Part shown: piece by piece, positions 13,715 through 21,793 of the stretch
Numbering within the stretch: position 1 is the first letter of the stretch
Layout: every line of letters begins with the position of its first letter
Source: Microglena sp. YARC
Lineage: Eukaryota; Chlorophyta; Chlorophyceae; Chlamydomonadales; Chlamydomonadaceae
Assembly: GCA_022414725.1 (NCBI GenBank)
Contig: CM039462.1
Coordinates: 15,694,268-15,758,267, forward strand
Length of the DNA: 64,000 nt
Reading direction: 5' to 3'
Notes under the pieces: generated by a model
What the model was told of the DNA's origin: nothing
Databases searched by the model: none
Seen by the model: the letters and a program-made list of their open reading frames with translations, nothing else
Translations under genes and position numbers: made by a program

Positions 13715-14522
13715 CACAGGACAGACTGAAGTGGACCATCTGTCTGCAGGCAGCTATGGTCAGTGCTTATTGCACTGCAGCCCCACAGGCAGCCTGGGAT
13801 CCTGTTACAGTTACACCATATCAGAAGTGACAATGAACCCAGTCCACTTCTGATCTACATAGATGACACCATACTGCCATGGAACCATCAGGACTACTTC
13901 ATTCTCAAATTTTGCACTCCAGTTTTCCATGCTGACCCCACGTCTGACCTTTGGGATGACCTGCACCAGGCAATCACCACACGGCTCAGGCGTGACGGGT
14001 TTTACCAAGTGCCATACATTGATGATGAGGCCTGAACACGTAGAATCTCTCACATAGTCTTTGGATTGAAACTGCCCTTTCTATCCCCAATCCTGAGGAA
14101 TAATCCAATCCTCTAGCATCATGTGGCATAATTTCTGCTTCCACCTCCTATGTCTATTGTATCATTGCTCCTTGACTGGCTTTCCTATCCTATTCTAAAT
14201 AGCATCTTCCCAGCCACCCCAGCACTTTCACGTGCACACTTGCAGCTTTCCTGCAGCTCCAAGTACAGATACCTGCAGCTTCCATGCAGATCCTTTACAT
14301 CTTCCCTCAAACCTCCCTGACAGATCCAGGTTCAGACTTTTCTAGACCGACTGCTTGCTCCACTCAGTTTAAGTCTACCAGCCTCACAAGCTGATCTCAT
14401 GACAAGCCTGATCTGTTACAAGTTTGCCTTATACATGTATACTTTTAATTGTCCCTCTAGTTTCTTAACTCCTTTAATTCCCGGAATTCCTCTATATGAA
14501 AAATACCAGGAATTGGGGGGGA

Positions 14523-14771
14523 TGTTATTCACCGGCTTTCCCGGATCATCTAGAGTGACTCAGAGTGCACAGGACTCCCGCCCTGATGCACTGTACTGTG
14601 GTGCCGGCTGCCAGCTATGCACGGACTCTACAGTCCGGTACCCGGAAGTACCGTGCTATCTTGCTACATTTCCCTAGCGCACTTTCACAGTGCTTATCAA
14701 GTGTAATCATTCTATACCTTCATTGCTTCTCCTACGTCTCAGTGCTTCGCACGCAACTCCGGAAATCAAAA
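14523..14771 (+). repeat. 3' LTR of element D (left duplicate)
   Basis: Begins TGTTATTCACCGG after a GGAATTGGGGGGGA polypurine tract and ends GGAAATCAAAA, followed by CATAC. Matches 55852-56101. Confidence 0.9.
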
Positions 14772-14907
14772 CATACTAATCGCGTGTGACAGGGGGGTGC
14801 TGTTGCAGCTAGGACTGGCAGTGCATCTAACCCAGAATGAACCAAGTCCGAAGTACAAAGTGTGCTTCCCAAATAATCCCTGAATTGCTAGGAAACCCAG
14901 GTGTGTG

Positions 14908-14973
14908 TGGTGTGTGTGGGGTGGGTGTGGGGGTATGGGGGTGTGGGTGGGTGGGGTGGGGGGGTCTACTCTC
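14908..14973 (+). repeat. (GTGTGTGGG)n microsatellite
   Basis: Imperfect GTGTGG/GGGTGTGGG run downstream of the D 3' LTR; the duplicate lies at 56232-56300 with different unit counts. Confidence 0.8.
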
Positions 14974-15169
14974 TTCGAAGCCTCACCTGGCCCCGCCTGG
15001 CCCTAACGAAGTCGTAAACCCTGGCTTCGGTCTCTCCCGCTCCAATTGAATCCCTCCCGATCGGTGCTCCCCAATCGGTGCTCCTCAATCTAACAGCTGA
15101 AGCGGCGAAGCCAAGCCACCAGCGCTTCTACGTCCACCGTGCTCACTCCAGCGCAGGCTTCCTCATGAA

Positions 15170-15655
15170 ATGCATGGAGCGGCGTGCCGTGTCCAAGTGA
15201 AGCAAAACAGTTTGATCCCACAGAGATTAGCTAACACTCACAGTACAGATCTAAAGAAAAAAGCTACACTATCCTTGCATCAGCCCCCCAAACCCCAGTG
15301 CAGAGCTTTTTTGCCATTGCATCGCTCCCGCAATACGCACCAGCTTTTGTGCGCATTGCCATCTCCTCTGCCCGTCATGCAGGCTGGTATGCTCATTGCA
15401 GGCTGGTATGCTCTGGCCAACCTCGGCGGTGCGCTTTCCGTCTGGATTGACAAGCAACGAGCTCTTAGCCGTGGATGGCGCGTATCTGAGGGAGCGCTTT
15501 GCGGATTCGCGATGGCGGGAGGCTTCATTGGCGGCATCTTTGCTATGCGAAAATGTCGGCACAAGACGCAGAAACCTTCATTCCAAGTCAAGTATTGGGG
15601 AGCTTCCATTATCCATCTTGCAGGAGTTGCTAGGCTGGTGTACCTGTTGGCGTAG
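15170..15655 (+). CDS. DUF1294 family small membrane protein (left copy)
   Basis: ORF of 161 codons. Residues about 74-155 match the pattern of the DUF1294 family: a hydrophobic segment WYALANL, a DK..A motif (IDKQRALS), an R-W-R-V-SE step, a glycine-rich hydrophobic segment (GGFIGG), then RHKTQKPSF (here CRHKTQKPSFQV) and a last hydrophobic stretch. Family members are short, mostly bacterial, predicted membrane proteins of unknown function. The N-terminal 70 residues are not recognisable and may be upstream non-coding sequence; a start or splice acceptor near CATGCAG (15377-15383) is possible. A 16-base GCAGGCTGGTATGCTC word is directly repeated at 15380 and 15401. Flanked by retroelement D and satellite DNA. 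The right copy has compensating frameshifts. Confidence 0.65.
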   Translation: MHGAACRVQVKQNSLIPQRLANTHSTDLKKKATLSLHQPPKPQCRAFLPLHRSRNTHQLLCALPSPLPVMQAGMLIAGWYALANLGGALSVWIDKQRALSRGWRVSEGALCGFAMAGGFIGGIFAMRKCRHKTQKPSFQVKYWGASIIHLAGVARLVYLLA

Positions 15656-15891
15656 TCTCTAGGGTTGTTCAAAACGTTACGTCTCAAACGCAGCTTTTGT
15701 GTCGTCTGTTCCGTTATGTAGATGTTGGCTCACGAGGCGTGGATTTGGGCCCAAGAAGAGTAGATTTTGGCGCACGAAACGTGGCAGCAGCTACGTCTCA
15801 ATTCCCTAAACGTAGATTTCGAAGTACCCTTGAGCAACCCAGAGGCTCCTTCTTGCTCGTGGTGCCCTGAAGTTCCCCTCGACCCCGTCGT

Positions 15892-15985
15892 GCTATGATG
15901 ATGGTTATACATTGATGATAGCCACAATGATGGTTACACACTGATGATAGCCACAACTGATGATGGTCACACCTTGAACACTTCC
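15892..15985 (+). repeat. Short tandem repeat, about 35-bp unit
   Basis: Three imperfect copies of a unit with GATGATGGTTA and CATTGATGATAGCCACAA. Duplicated at 57231-57307. Confidence 0.7.
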
Positions 15986-17390
15986 AGACTAGGTGTTTGC
16001 TGTGGCATGCAACCCTTAGACTCCCTGTTTTGATACGCCTGGCTAGCATCCATATTCCACCACATACTTAGCGTGCGCCCCCATTAGCAGAGCCACTTGC
16101 TTTTTGCATCCATTGGGATTTGTATGATTGGGAATGTATCTTGACGCATAGCACGATGTGCATTGGTTTCTCTGATTTCTTTACCTTCCACCCAGCTTAT
16201 GCGGACCTTACAATTTATATCTTAGAATGCTTTGCTTTCTTGAAGAAAAATCCTTAAGTTTAAGCATACTGATAGTCTGATACCCGTTAAATACTGGATA
16301 CCTGATACATGGTGGATATATTGGTGTCAGTGTGTGTGACACATTGACACCACCAACTTCCCTCACTCACACACCAACCACCCACAAACAGACGCATACA
16401 TATGGGTGGGTGTCCACGCAGGTGGGTGTATGACACATAGACACCATGACTTGCCCACATATGCACATCAGCCACCCACAAACACACATGCACACATGCA
16501 TGTAGGTGGGTGTCCATGCAGGTTGGTGTCATGTAATTGTGGGGGTCTATCTGTATGTATGTCACAGTCCAGGGGTAGGCCAAATAGGCTAAAGGGACTT
16601 GCCCAACCGTATAGGAAGGGCTCAAAAAGAAAAAGCACTGATGAACTGAACCCCAAACAATCGTTTAACCGACGGGGGCCCTGAGTTTGTGCTACAGTGA
16701 TATATCTGCTCCCCAAACAGTAGCAGAGGCTGTTTCTGCAAGCACACCTTGTCCGCGCGCGCGAAAGAGAACTTAGGACTCTCTGCTTTGAATAGGAGGA
16801 GGTAGTAGTCTGGACTTGACCAGATTGTGGGGACAATTGAAATTGAAATTGTTACATCCGTGTAGAACCGTTACTCACAGGACGTGAAGTTAAGGATACC
16901 ATAGCGTAAGCCGGAGCTAGCTATAGTCACCGTAGGACCATCTCAGTAAAAAGAATTACCACCGATGCCTGACCGGCAGGCACCGTAGCCACATCATGCC
17001 AGTGCAGCTTAATACTGGGGTTTTTCACCCTGGTTGGGAAGCACCGGCACAATACAGCTGGTAAGACAAAACCTTGTGGGGACAACTTCTTTTTCGTGTC
17101 CCCAAGGGATTCTGAGAGTCTTTGGTTTATAGATGGGGTCTCGAGACATCTACAGATGTTTTAATTTTGAATTCGATTTTTTGGAGAACAGACAATTTTC
17201 AAATCCAAATTCAAACATGTGGCTGTACCACTACAGCTTATTGGACGATATGTATGTGCCCTACTACTCTTGAAGTTGATGCTGTAAAATTCCCATGCAA
17301 TTTGAGAAAGATATGACCCTTATATTCCACTTTTCCCTAATCGATTTTGGGTTATCGCCGGTAATACCCGGCAACCCAGGACAAACACTA
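15986..17390. other. Intergenic sequence, no gene seen
   Basis: No ORF with recognisable content. Holds an imperfect palindrome GGTGTCAGTGTGTGTGACAC near 16322, a CA/GT-rich stretch (16330-16520), and unstructured sequence to 17390. All of it is repeated in the right duplicate. Confidence 0.6.
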
Positions 17391-17394
17391 ATAT

Positions 17395-18020
17395 CTGTTG
17401 GATACCTGATAAGTGTTGAATACCTGACACCTGATACATGTTGGATACTTGATATGTGTTGAATACGTGATACCTGTTGGATACCTGATACCTGTTGAAT
17501 ATCTGATACCCGATACCTGTTGGATACCTGATACCTGTTGAATATCTGATACCCGATACATGTTGGATACCTGATGCCTACTAACTGTTGTACACCTGAT
17601 ACCTATTGAATACCTGATACCCGTTACATGTTGGATACTTGATATGCGTTGACTGCGTGATACCTGTTGGATACCTAATACGTGTTAAATACCTGGTACC
17701 TGATACCTGTTGAATACCTGATACCTGTTGAATACCTGATACCTGTTGAATACCTGATACCTGTTGAATACCTGATACCTGTTGAATACCTGATACCTGA
17801 TACCCAATACATGTTGGATACCTGTTGAATACCTGATACATGTTGGATACCTGATACCTACTAACTGTTGTACACCTGATACCTGTTGAATACCTGATAC
17901 CTGATACATGTTGGATACTTGATATGCGTTGAATACGTGATACCTGTTGGATACATGATACGTGTTGAATACGTGGTACCTGATACTTACTAACTGTTGA
18001 GTACCTGATACCTAATACCG
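17395..18020 (+). repeat. 18-bp satellite (GATACCTGTTGAATACCT)
   Basis: Tandem copies of an 18-bp unit, clearest at 17704-17795, with variants (TGTTGGATACCTGATAC, CATGTTGGATACTTGATATG) arranged in a longer repeat that includes GCCTACTAACTGTTGTACACC at 17577 and again near 17857. The duplicate is at 58736-59365. Confidence 0.9.
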
Positions 18021-18051
18021 GTACCTGTTGAATAGTATTGTTTTTACTACC

Positions 18052-18275
18052 GAAGAGGGCGAGCAGCCAAATTGCTGACTGGAGCCGTGTAACAAAGTTC
18101 AAGTTGAAGATGGCCACATTATCTAGGTGCCCTAATCCATTAAAAAATGAGACAGATGGGGATTTGCATAATCAGATCTCAGCCAGTTGGTTAAGTATTA
18201 TGTAAGCTTGTAATGAGCCACTTGAACTTGAACTTGGTTACATAGCTTCAACCAGCAATTAATGAGCTACACGGT
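18052..18275. mobile_element. MITE-like element with about 45-bp inverted ends
   Basis: The left end (GCCAAATTGCTGACTGGAGC ... AAGTTCAAGTTGAAG) is the inverse of the right end (ACTTGAACTTGAACTTGGTT ... CAACCAGCAATT). No ORF inside. Related single ends occur at 19826-19910, 41930-41962 and 42585-42640. No target duplication identified. Confidence 0.55.
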
Positions 18276-18359
18276 TCACCTGCGGTGGCATCTAAGAAGC
18301 AGGTGTAAGATCGCCCCTGAGAGTTCCATCTCTTGGGAACTGCGGTGCTGGCAGTACAT

Positions 18360-18420
18360 GATATGAGTACCGGCATAAGACTCGTGGGTCATATACTCAT
18401 ATCATCAGAAGTATGGCCAT
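18360..18420. other. Inverted repeat (hairpin)
   Basis: Arms GATATGAGTA and TACTCATATC, separated by about 30 bases. No flanking features suggest a function. Confidence 0.5.
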
Positions 18421-19685
18421 GCATCGTGCTGGGCACTGGGGAAGGATATGCGCGGCCTTCCACCCCCAAATGTCTTTTCGCTCGGCTTCAATCTTGAAAA
18501 TTGACAGTGATATTACTATTTTCGAAATTGACAGCGACGTTGTACTTCAGGAAGATTAGCAGGATGAATCTCTGGCCACCAATTTACACGGAGGTGTGGG
18601 ACCTTCGAAACTCAAACCAGTAAACTCTCGGGTTAACTGGAACAAAGTGGAGAAGTTCCTATTCTCCAATCTCCCTTTCTTTTACTGTAGCACCAAGTCA
18701 CCAGATACGCGCCCTAAAGATGAAAGCTCGGGATCACAGGGAAGGACGAATGCTGTGTACCAGACTTGGATGTCCTCCTCATGTGATGGGATAAAAGTGG
18801 GAAACCTGAGATGCCTAACTATCTCATCCGAGACCTATCCACAAGGTGGTAAAAAAATGAAAATTTAAACATCCAAGAATTGCCACAGAGTGACCTGTAA
18901 GAACGTGCCCAATGGGTAATAAGGAAACCGCCTCGTCAGAATGCGATGGACGGGCTAACATCACACCTAGACTCCAGTTACCATGCCGGTCGACGACCCT
19001 CCGGATGGGCCCAGATGACCTCGTCGAGGTTTGGACAAGAGACCTGATAGGACCCCACATCTGCTTCGTCCGGCCCGGGATCGCTCTACGATAGAGCCGT
19101 CCCGTTCCGAACGGGGATCACAAGGTGGTACGCAATATGTCTAGATTTAGAAGCTCCTCTCAGTCTCTCACTACCTTTGAATCTCGATTTTTGCTGAGTA
19201 TGTAACAATATCCTCTCACTACCTTTTCCCAGTCTGGAGGGCGGTATGGTCCAGACCCGGTGGTAACGGCTTCGGCCACCGGAGTTCGAGCCCCGCTGCC
19301 GGAAGACGGCGGGTGGTTTCTCGAGTCCGACTTTAGGGCGGTGTTGTTTCACTGCTAGGACATGAGCCCTTTGTAATCTTTCTTTCTTTTCTACCTAAAG
19401 ATGGAAACTGATAGATGGAAACTTCCAATTGTTCCTTGGAAGGATCGAGTGTGTCATGTATGTGATTCTGGAAGCGTTCAAGATGAACACTATGTGGTCT
19501 GACGAAGCCGTACTGAATTCGAGAAGGAAGTACCGTATAAGACCTGATCCCCCCATCTGAGAGTAAAATGATTCCTCTACATTATCTGATGTGCAATCCA
19601 GAAGTTCAAGGTCGAGCGAAGCTTCGTTTATTCATCCATGAATGTATGAAGAGATTGGATCAAGTCTTTTTTGATAGGTATGATT

Positions 19686-19740
19686 CAGGGTACTTCAAAT
19701 GGCCAAATTGGCCAGGGCTTTAGCGCACTTGAAAACAAAG
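19686..19740 (+). mobile_element. 5' end fragment of a hAT-type MITE
   Basis: Begins CAGGGTACTTCAAATGGCC and matches the first 55 bases of the complete MITE at 45064-45249 with one or two changes. No matching right terminus is found downstream, so it is a fragment. Confidence 0.65.
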
Positions 19741-20188
19741 AACAGTACAGAAAAAGAAATAATGGAAACACGGACACCGTGATTGGTTAGCGTTTACAGT
19801 TCCCTGGTAATTTGTTTACCTGTCGATGACGGCGATCTGCCAAATTGCTGGCTGAAGCTATGAATGCCAAGGTATGAATTTATGTATGCCAAGTTCAAGT
19901 TCAAGTAAACAAGTATTCTTTTAGTCTTTTCGATCGCTTGAATGTCTTATTTTTTATTACCGGTAGACACTCCGCTTGAGTTGTTCATTGCATATAAAAT
20001 TAGGTTACAGTGTCCGTACATCCATTCCTATGACAACCCAAGGCCGTACGCCAGGGGACCTGCCCATAATTGTTTTTAGTCATTACAGGATGATAAATAT
20101 GGATGGCATGCACACCAAAGGCAATGAGTGAAACAAAAATACTATCTACATCTCTTCTTTCAATGAATGCCATGCACCAGAGCATTAG

Positions 20189-20290
20189 CCTGGTACCCGT
20201 TTTAGCCTGGTAGCCGTTAGCCTGGTACCCGTTTTAGGGGGTGCATTAGCCTGGTACCCGTTTTAGCCTGGTAGCCGTTAGCCTAGTAAC
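20189..20290 (+). repeat. Tandem repeat with TTAGCCTGGTACCCG
   Basis: Several copies of TAGCCTGGTA(C/G)CCGTT, including a longer duplicated unit. Confidence 0.75.
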
Positions 20291-20314
20291 AGTTTTTGTC
20301 TTAGTTGTGACAGG

Positions 20315-20425
20315 TATTTCACCACCCCAGGAGGTGGGTCTCCCTACAAAAACCAGCGGCACCGAGGTTCAGTTTGAATGGCGTTGCCACTCCTACAAAA
20401 GAGTAGGCGCACTTAGGGACGGTGG
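20315..20425 (+). repeat. Dispersed repeat, AGGAGGTGGG family, copy 1
   Basis: TTTCACC..CCAGGAGGTGGGTCTCCCTACA, then AGCGGCACCGAG, TTCAGTTTGAATGGCGTTGCC and ACAAAAGAGTAGGCGCACTT. Close copies at 21023-21135 and 63757-63850, and a remnant at 42180-42232. Function unknown. Confidence 0.7.
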
Positions 20426-20654
20426 GAGATACCGACCCTTGACCAAACGAACGTTCACCACTACCACTGTGCTAGCCTAGTACCAGTACCAGTGAAATAC
20501 CAGGAGCACGAGGTAGACCCCCCTGATGGCCTTGCAGGTATGGTGTGGACTTGTCTTTTGTCAATACTGGCCTGTCTATGACAGCATAAAGGAACCACAA
20601 ACCAACTTGCGGTACAGCTGTATCGCTGCAGAGACCTGCAGTACATACTATGGA

Positions 20655-20762
20655 GCCCTATTTTCTGATAAGAATAGCTCAATCGCTCGATCACTCTTCT
20701 GATAAGAATAGCTACATCGCCCGATCACTCTTTTCTGATAAGAATAGCTAAATCGCTCAATC
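20655..20762 (+). repeat. Tandem repeat, about 35-bp unit
   Basis: Three copies of CTGATAAGAATAGCT plus AATCGCTC.ATCACTC. Confidence 0.8.
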
Positions 20763-20765
20763 ACT

Positions 20766-20960
20766 CGAATGAATTGTAGGCCCACATGATCACTCAAATG
20801 AATTGTAGGCCCACGTGATCACTCAAATGAATTGTAGGCCCACGTGATCACTCAAATGAATTGTAGGCCCACGTGATCACTCAAATGAATTGTAGGCCCA
20901 CGTGATCACTCAAATGAATTGTAGGCCCACGTGATCACTCAAATGAATTGTAGGCCCACG
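20766..20960 (+). repeat. 29-bp tandem array
   Basis: About seven copies of a 29-bp unit reading GTGATCACTCAAATGAATTG plus TAGGCCCAC. Each unit junction makes CACGTGATCACT, which carries two overlapping palindromes (CACGTG and TGATCA). Copies are almost identical. Confidence 0.9.
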
Positions 20961-21022
20961 GCTTTCCATTGGTGCCGAGGGCCACCTCGAGAATCAGTGG
21001 TGGGAAGAACTATTTTTTTAAG

Positions 21023-21135
21023 TTGTGAAAAGGTTTTCACCCCAGGAGGTGGGAATCCCTACACAAACTAGCGGCACCGAGGATTCAGTTCAAATGGCGT
21101 TGCCACGTGTACAAAAGAGCAGGTGCACTTATGGG
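21023..21135 (+). repeat. Dispersed repeat, AGGAGGTGGG family, copy 2
   Basis: AAAAGGTTTTCACCCCAGG, AGGTGGGAATCCCTACACAA, AGCGGCACCGAG, TTCAAATGGCGTTGCCACG; closely parallels 20315-20425. Confidence 0.75.
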
Positions 21136-21208
21136 CGATGTCCCTGTCTGTCCGAGCTTTCATTAATTCATCAATGGTTGAACGCCGACACATCAGTAGT
21201 GCCCGGCT

Positions 21209-21245
21209 TGTGGTCTAGGCAATACATGCTTGTGCCTAGACCACA
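21209..21245. other. Perfect 13-bp inverted repeat
   Basis: TGTGGTCTAGGCA and TGCCTAGACCACA separated by 11 bases. It lies 3' of the kinase stop codon (21434) in the direction of transcription, so it might form a 3' UTR hairpin; this is conjecture. Confidence 0.6.
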
Positions 21246-21433
21246 GGCTCGTATCTGCACCCTAAGGTAGCCTGCACCCTATTCAGGTTGTTAAACAGGC
21301 GTTCAGGGTGTTAAACAGCTGTTTACGTACATCATTGGTTGGGCATGCATGTAGTTGATGAATGTGCAGTCTGCCGTAGGGTACACCCAGGATTGAGCTT
21401 AAGCCTTGGCTTCCTCCCAGAAGGGGCGACTTC

Positions 21434-21793
21434 TTATTCAGCGGCCTTAGCCTCCACCTTATCCGCTGGGTCAGCCTCCACCTCATCAGCCGGGTCAGCC
21501 TCCACCTCAGCCTCCACCTCATCTGCCGGGTCAGCCTCTGCCTCATCTGCGGGCTCGGCAGGAGCAGCACCCCCAGGGACAAGGGGGTCCAGGAACTTCC
21601 TGACCTCCTCGAAGACCTCATCAGGGGGGGGCACAGCGCTGACGACAGAGCACTTGCCCTGCTCCTGGTAGTAGTCCTTGACGGGGAGGGACTCGGTGAC
21701 GAAGGTCTGGAAGCGCTTCATGATGGTGGCCTCGTTGTCGTCGGAACGGCCAGAGGTCTCACCGCGATGCAGCAGGCGCTTGCGCATCTCATC
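21434..21793 (-). CDS. Kinase last exon: LID, C-terminal helix and acidic tail
   Basis: Encodes [20 protein letters not shown], then [17 protein letters not shown] and [15 protein letters not shown], followed by a tail with repeated DPADEVEA and a TAA stop. Related copies of its 5' end at 28131 and 27930 have a CAG acceptor directly upstream. Here the acceptor is gone: upstream of GATGAG is copia RNase H sequence ending TCTCT. An in-frame AG (TGATGAG before ATGCGC) could still serve as acceptor, at the cost of two codons. Confidence 0.85.
   Translation of the reverse strand, partial: DEMRKRLLHRGETSGRSDDNEATIMKRFQTFVTESLPVKDYYQEQGKCSVVSAVPPPDEVFEEVRKFLDPLVPGGAAPAEPADEAEADPADEVEAEVEADPADEVEADPADKVEAKAAE

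Larger units (their letters stand above)
12731..14771 (+). mobile_element. 3' part of non-autonomous LTR element D (left duplicate)
   Basis: Collinear with 54038-56101: proline/valine repeats, a 180-codon unknown ORF region (13063-13640), a poly-C plus CA tract, a second unknown ORF ending at 14035, a polypurine tract and the 3' LTR. Copy A interrupts it on its left. The ORF at 13063 breaks at 13389 through a one-base difference (CTCCCTG here, CTCCCCTG in the right copy). Confidence 0.85.
8231..19367 (+). repeat. Left copy of 11-kb direct duplication (contig terminal repeat)
   Basis: This segment is collinear with 49560-60737: copia pol and gag, LTR, 3' part of element D, DUF1294 ORF and the 18-bp satellite come in the same order and orientation. 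Anchors: CCATACGCAG at 8231 and 49560, copia LTR start at 12427 and 53729, D LTR start at 14523 and 55852, ACTGCTAGGA at 19351 and 60713. The offset drifts from 41.30 to 41.36 kb through many small indels; base substitutions are few. Both copies carry the same retroelement nested at the same target site, so duplication, or double counting by the assembler, came after that insertion. Confidence 0.92.
19368..21430. other. Unique spacer with repeat fragments, no gene seen
   Basis: Sequence after the left duplicate and before the kinase last exon. It contains the short repeats listed separately and no ORF with recognisable content. Its right-hand counterpart would lie inside the second gap. Confidence 0.6.

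Noticed and set aside
17395..18020. CRISPR-like regular repeats (also 20766-20960 and 40832-41300)
   Set aside because: Units are contiguous tandem repeats without unique spacers, and the genome is eukaryotic.
17581..18117. 178-codon minus-strand ORF with repeated VSGIQQ
   Set aside because: Translation of the 18-bp satellite, which is open because its length is a multiple of three.
19236..19300. tRNA-like stretch with a B-box-like GAGTTCGAGCCCC
   Set aside because: Stem partners for T arm and acceptor do not pair and no anticodon arm can be formed; at most a tRNA-derived repeat end.
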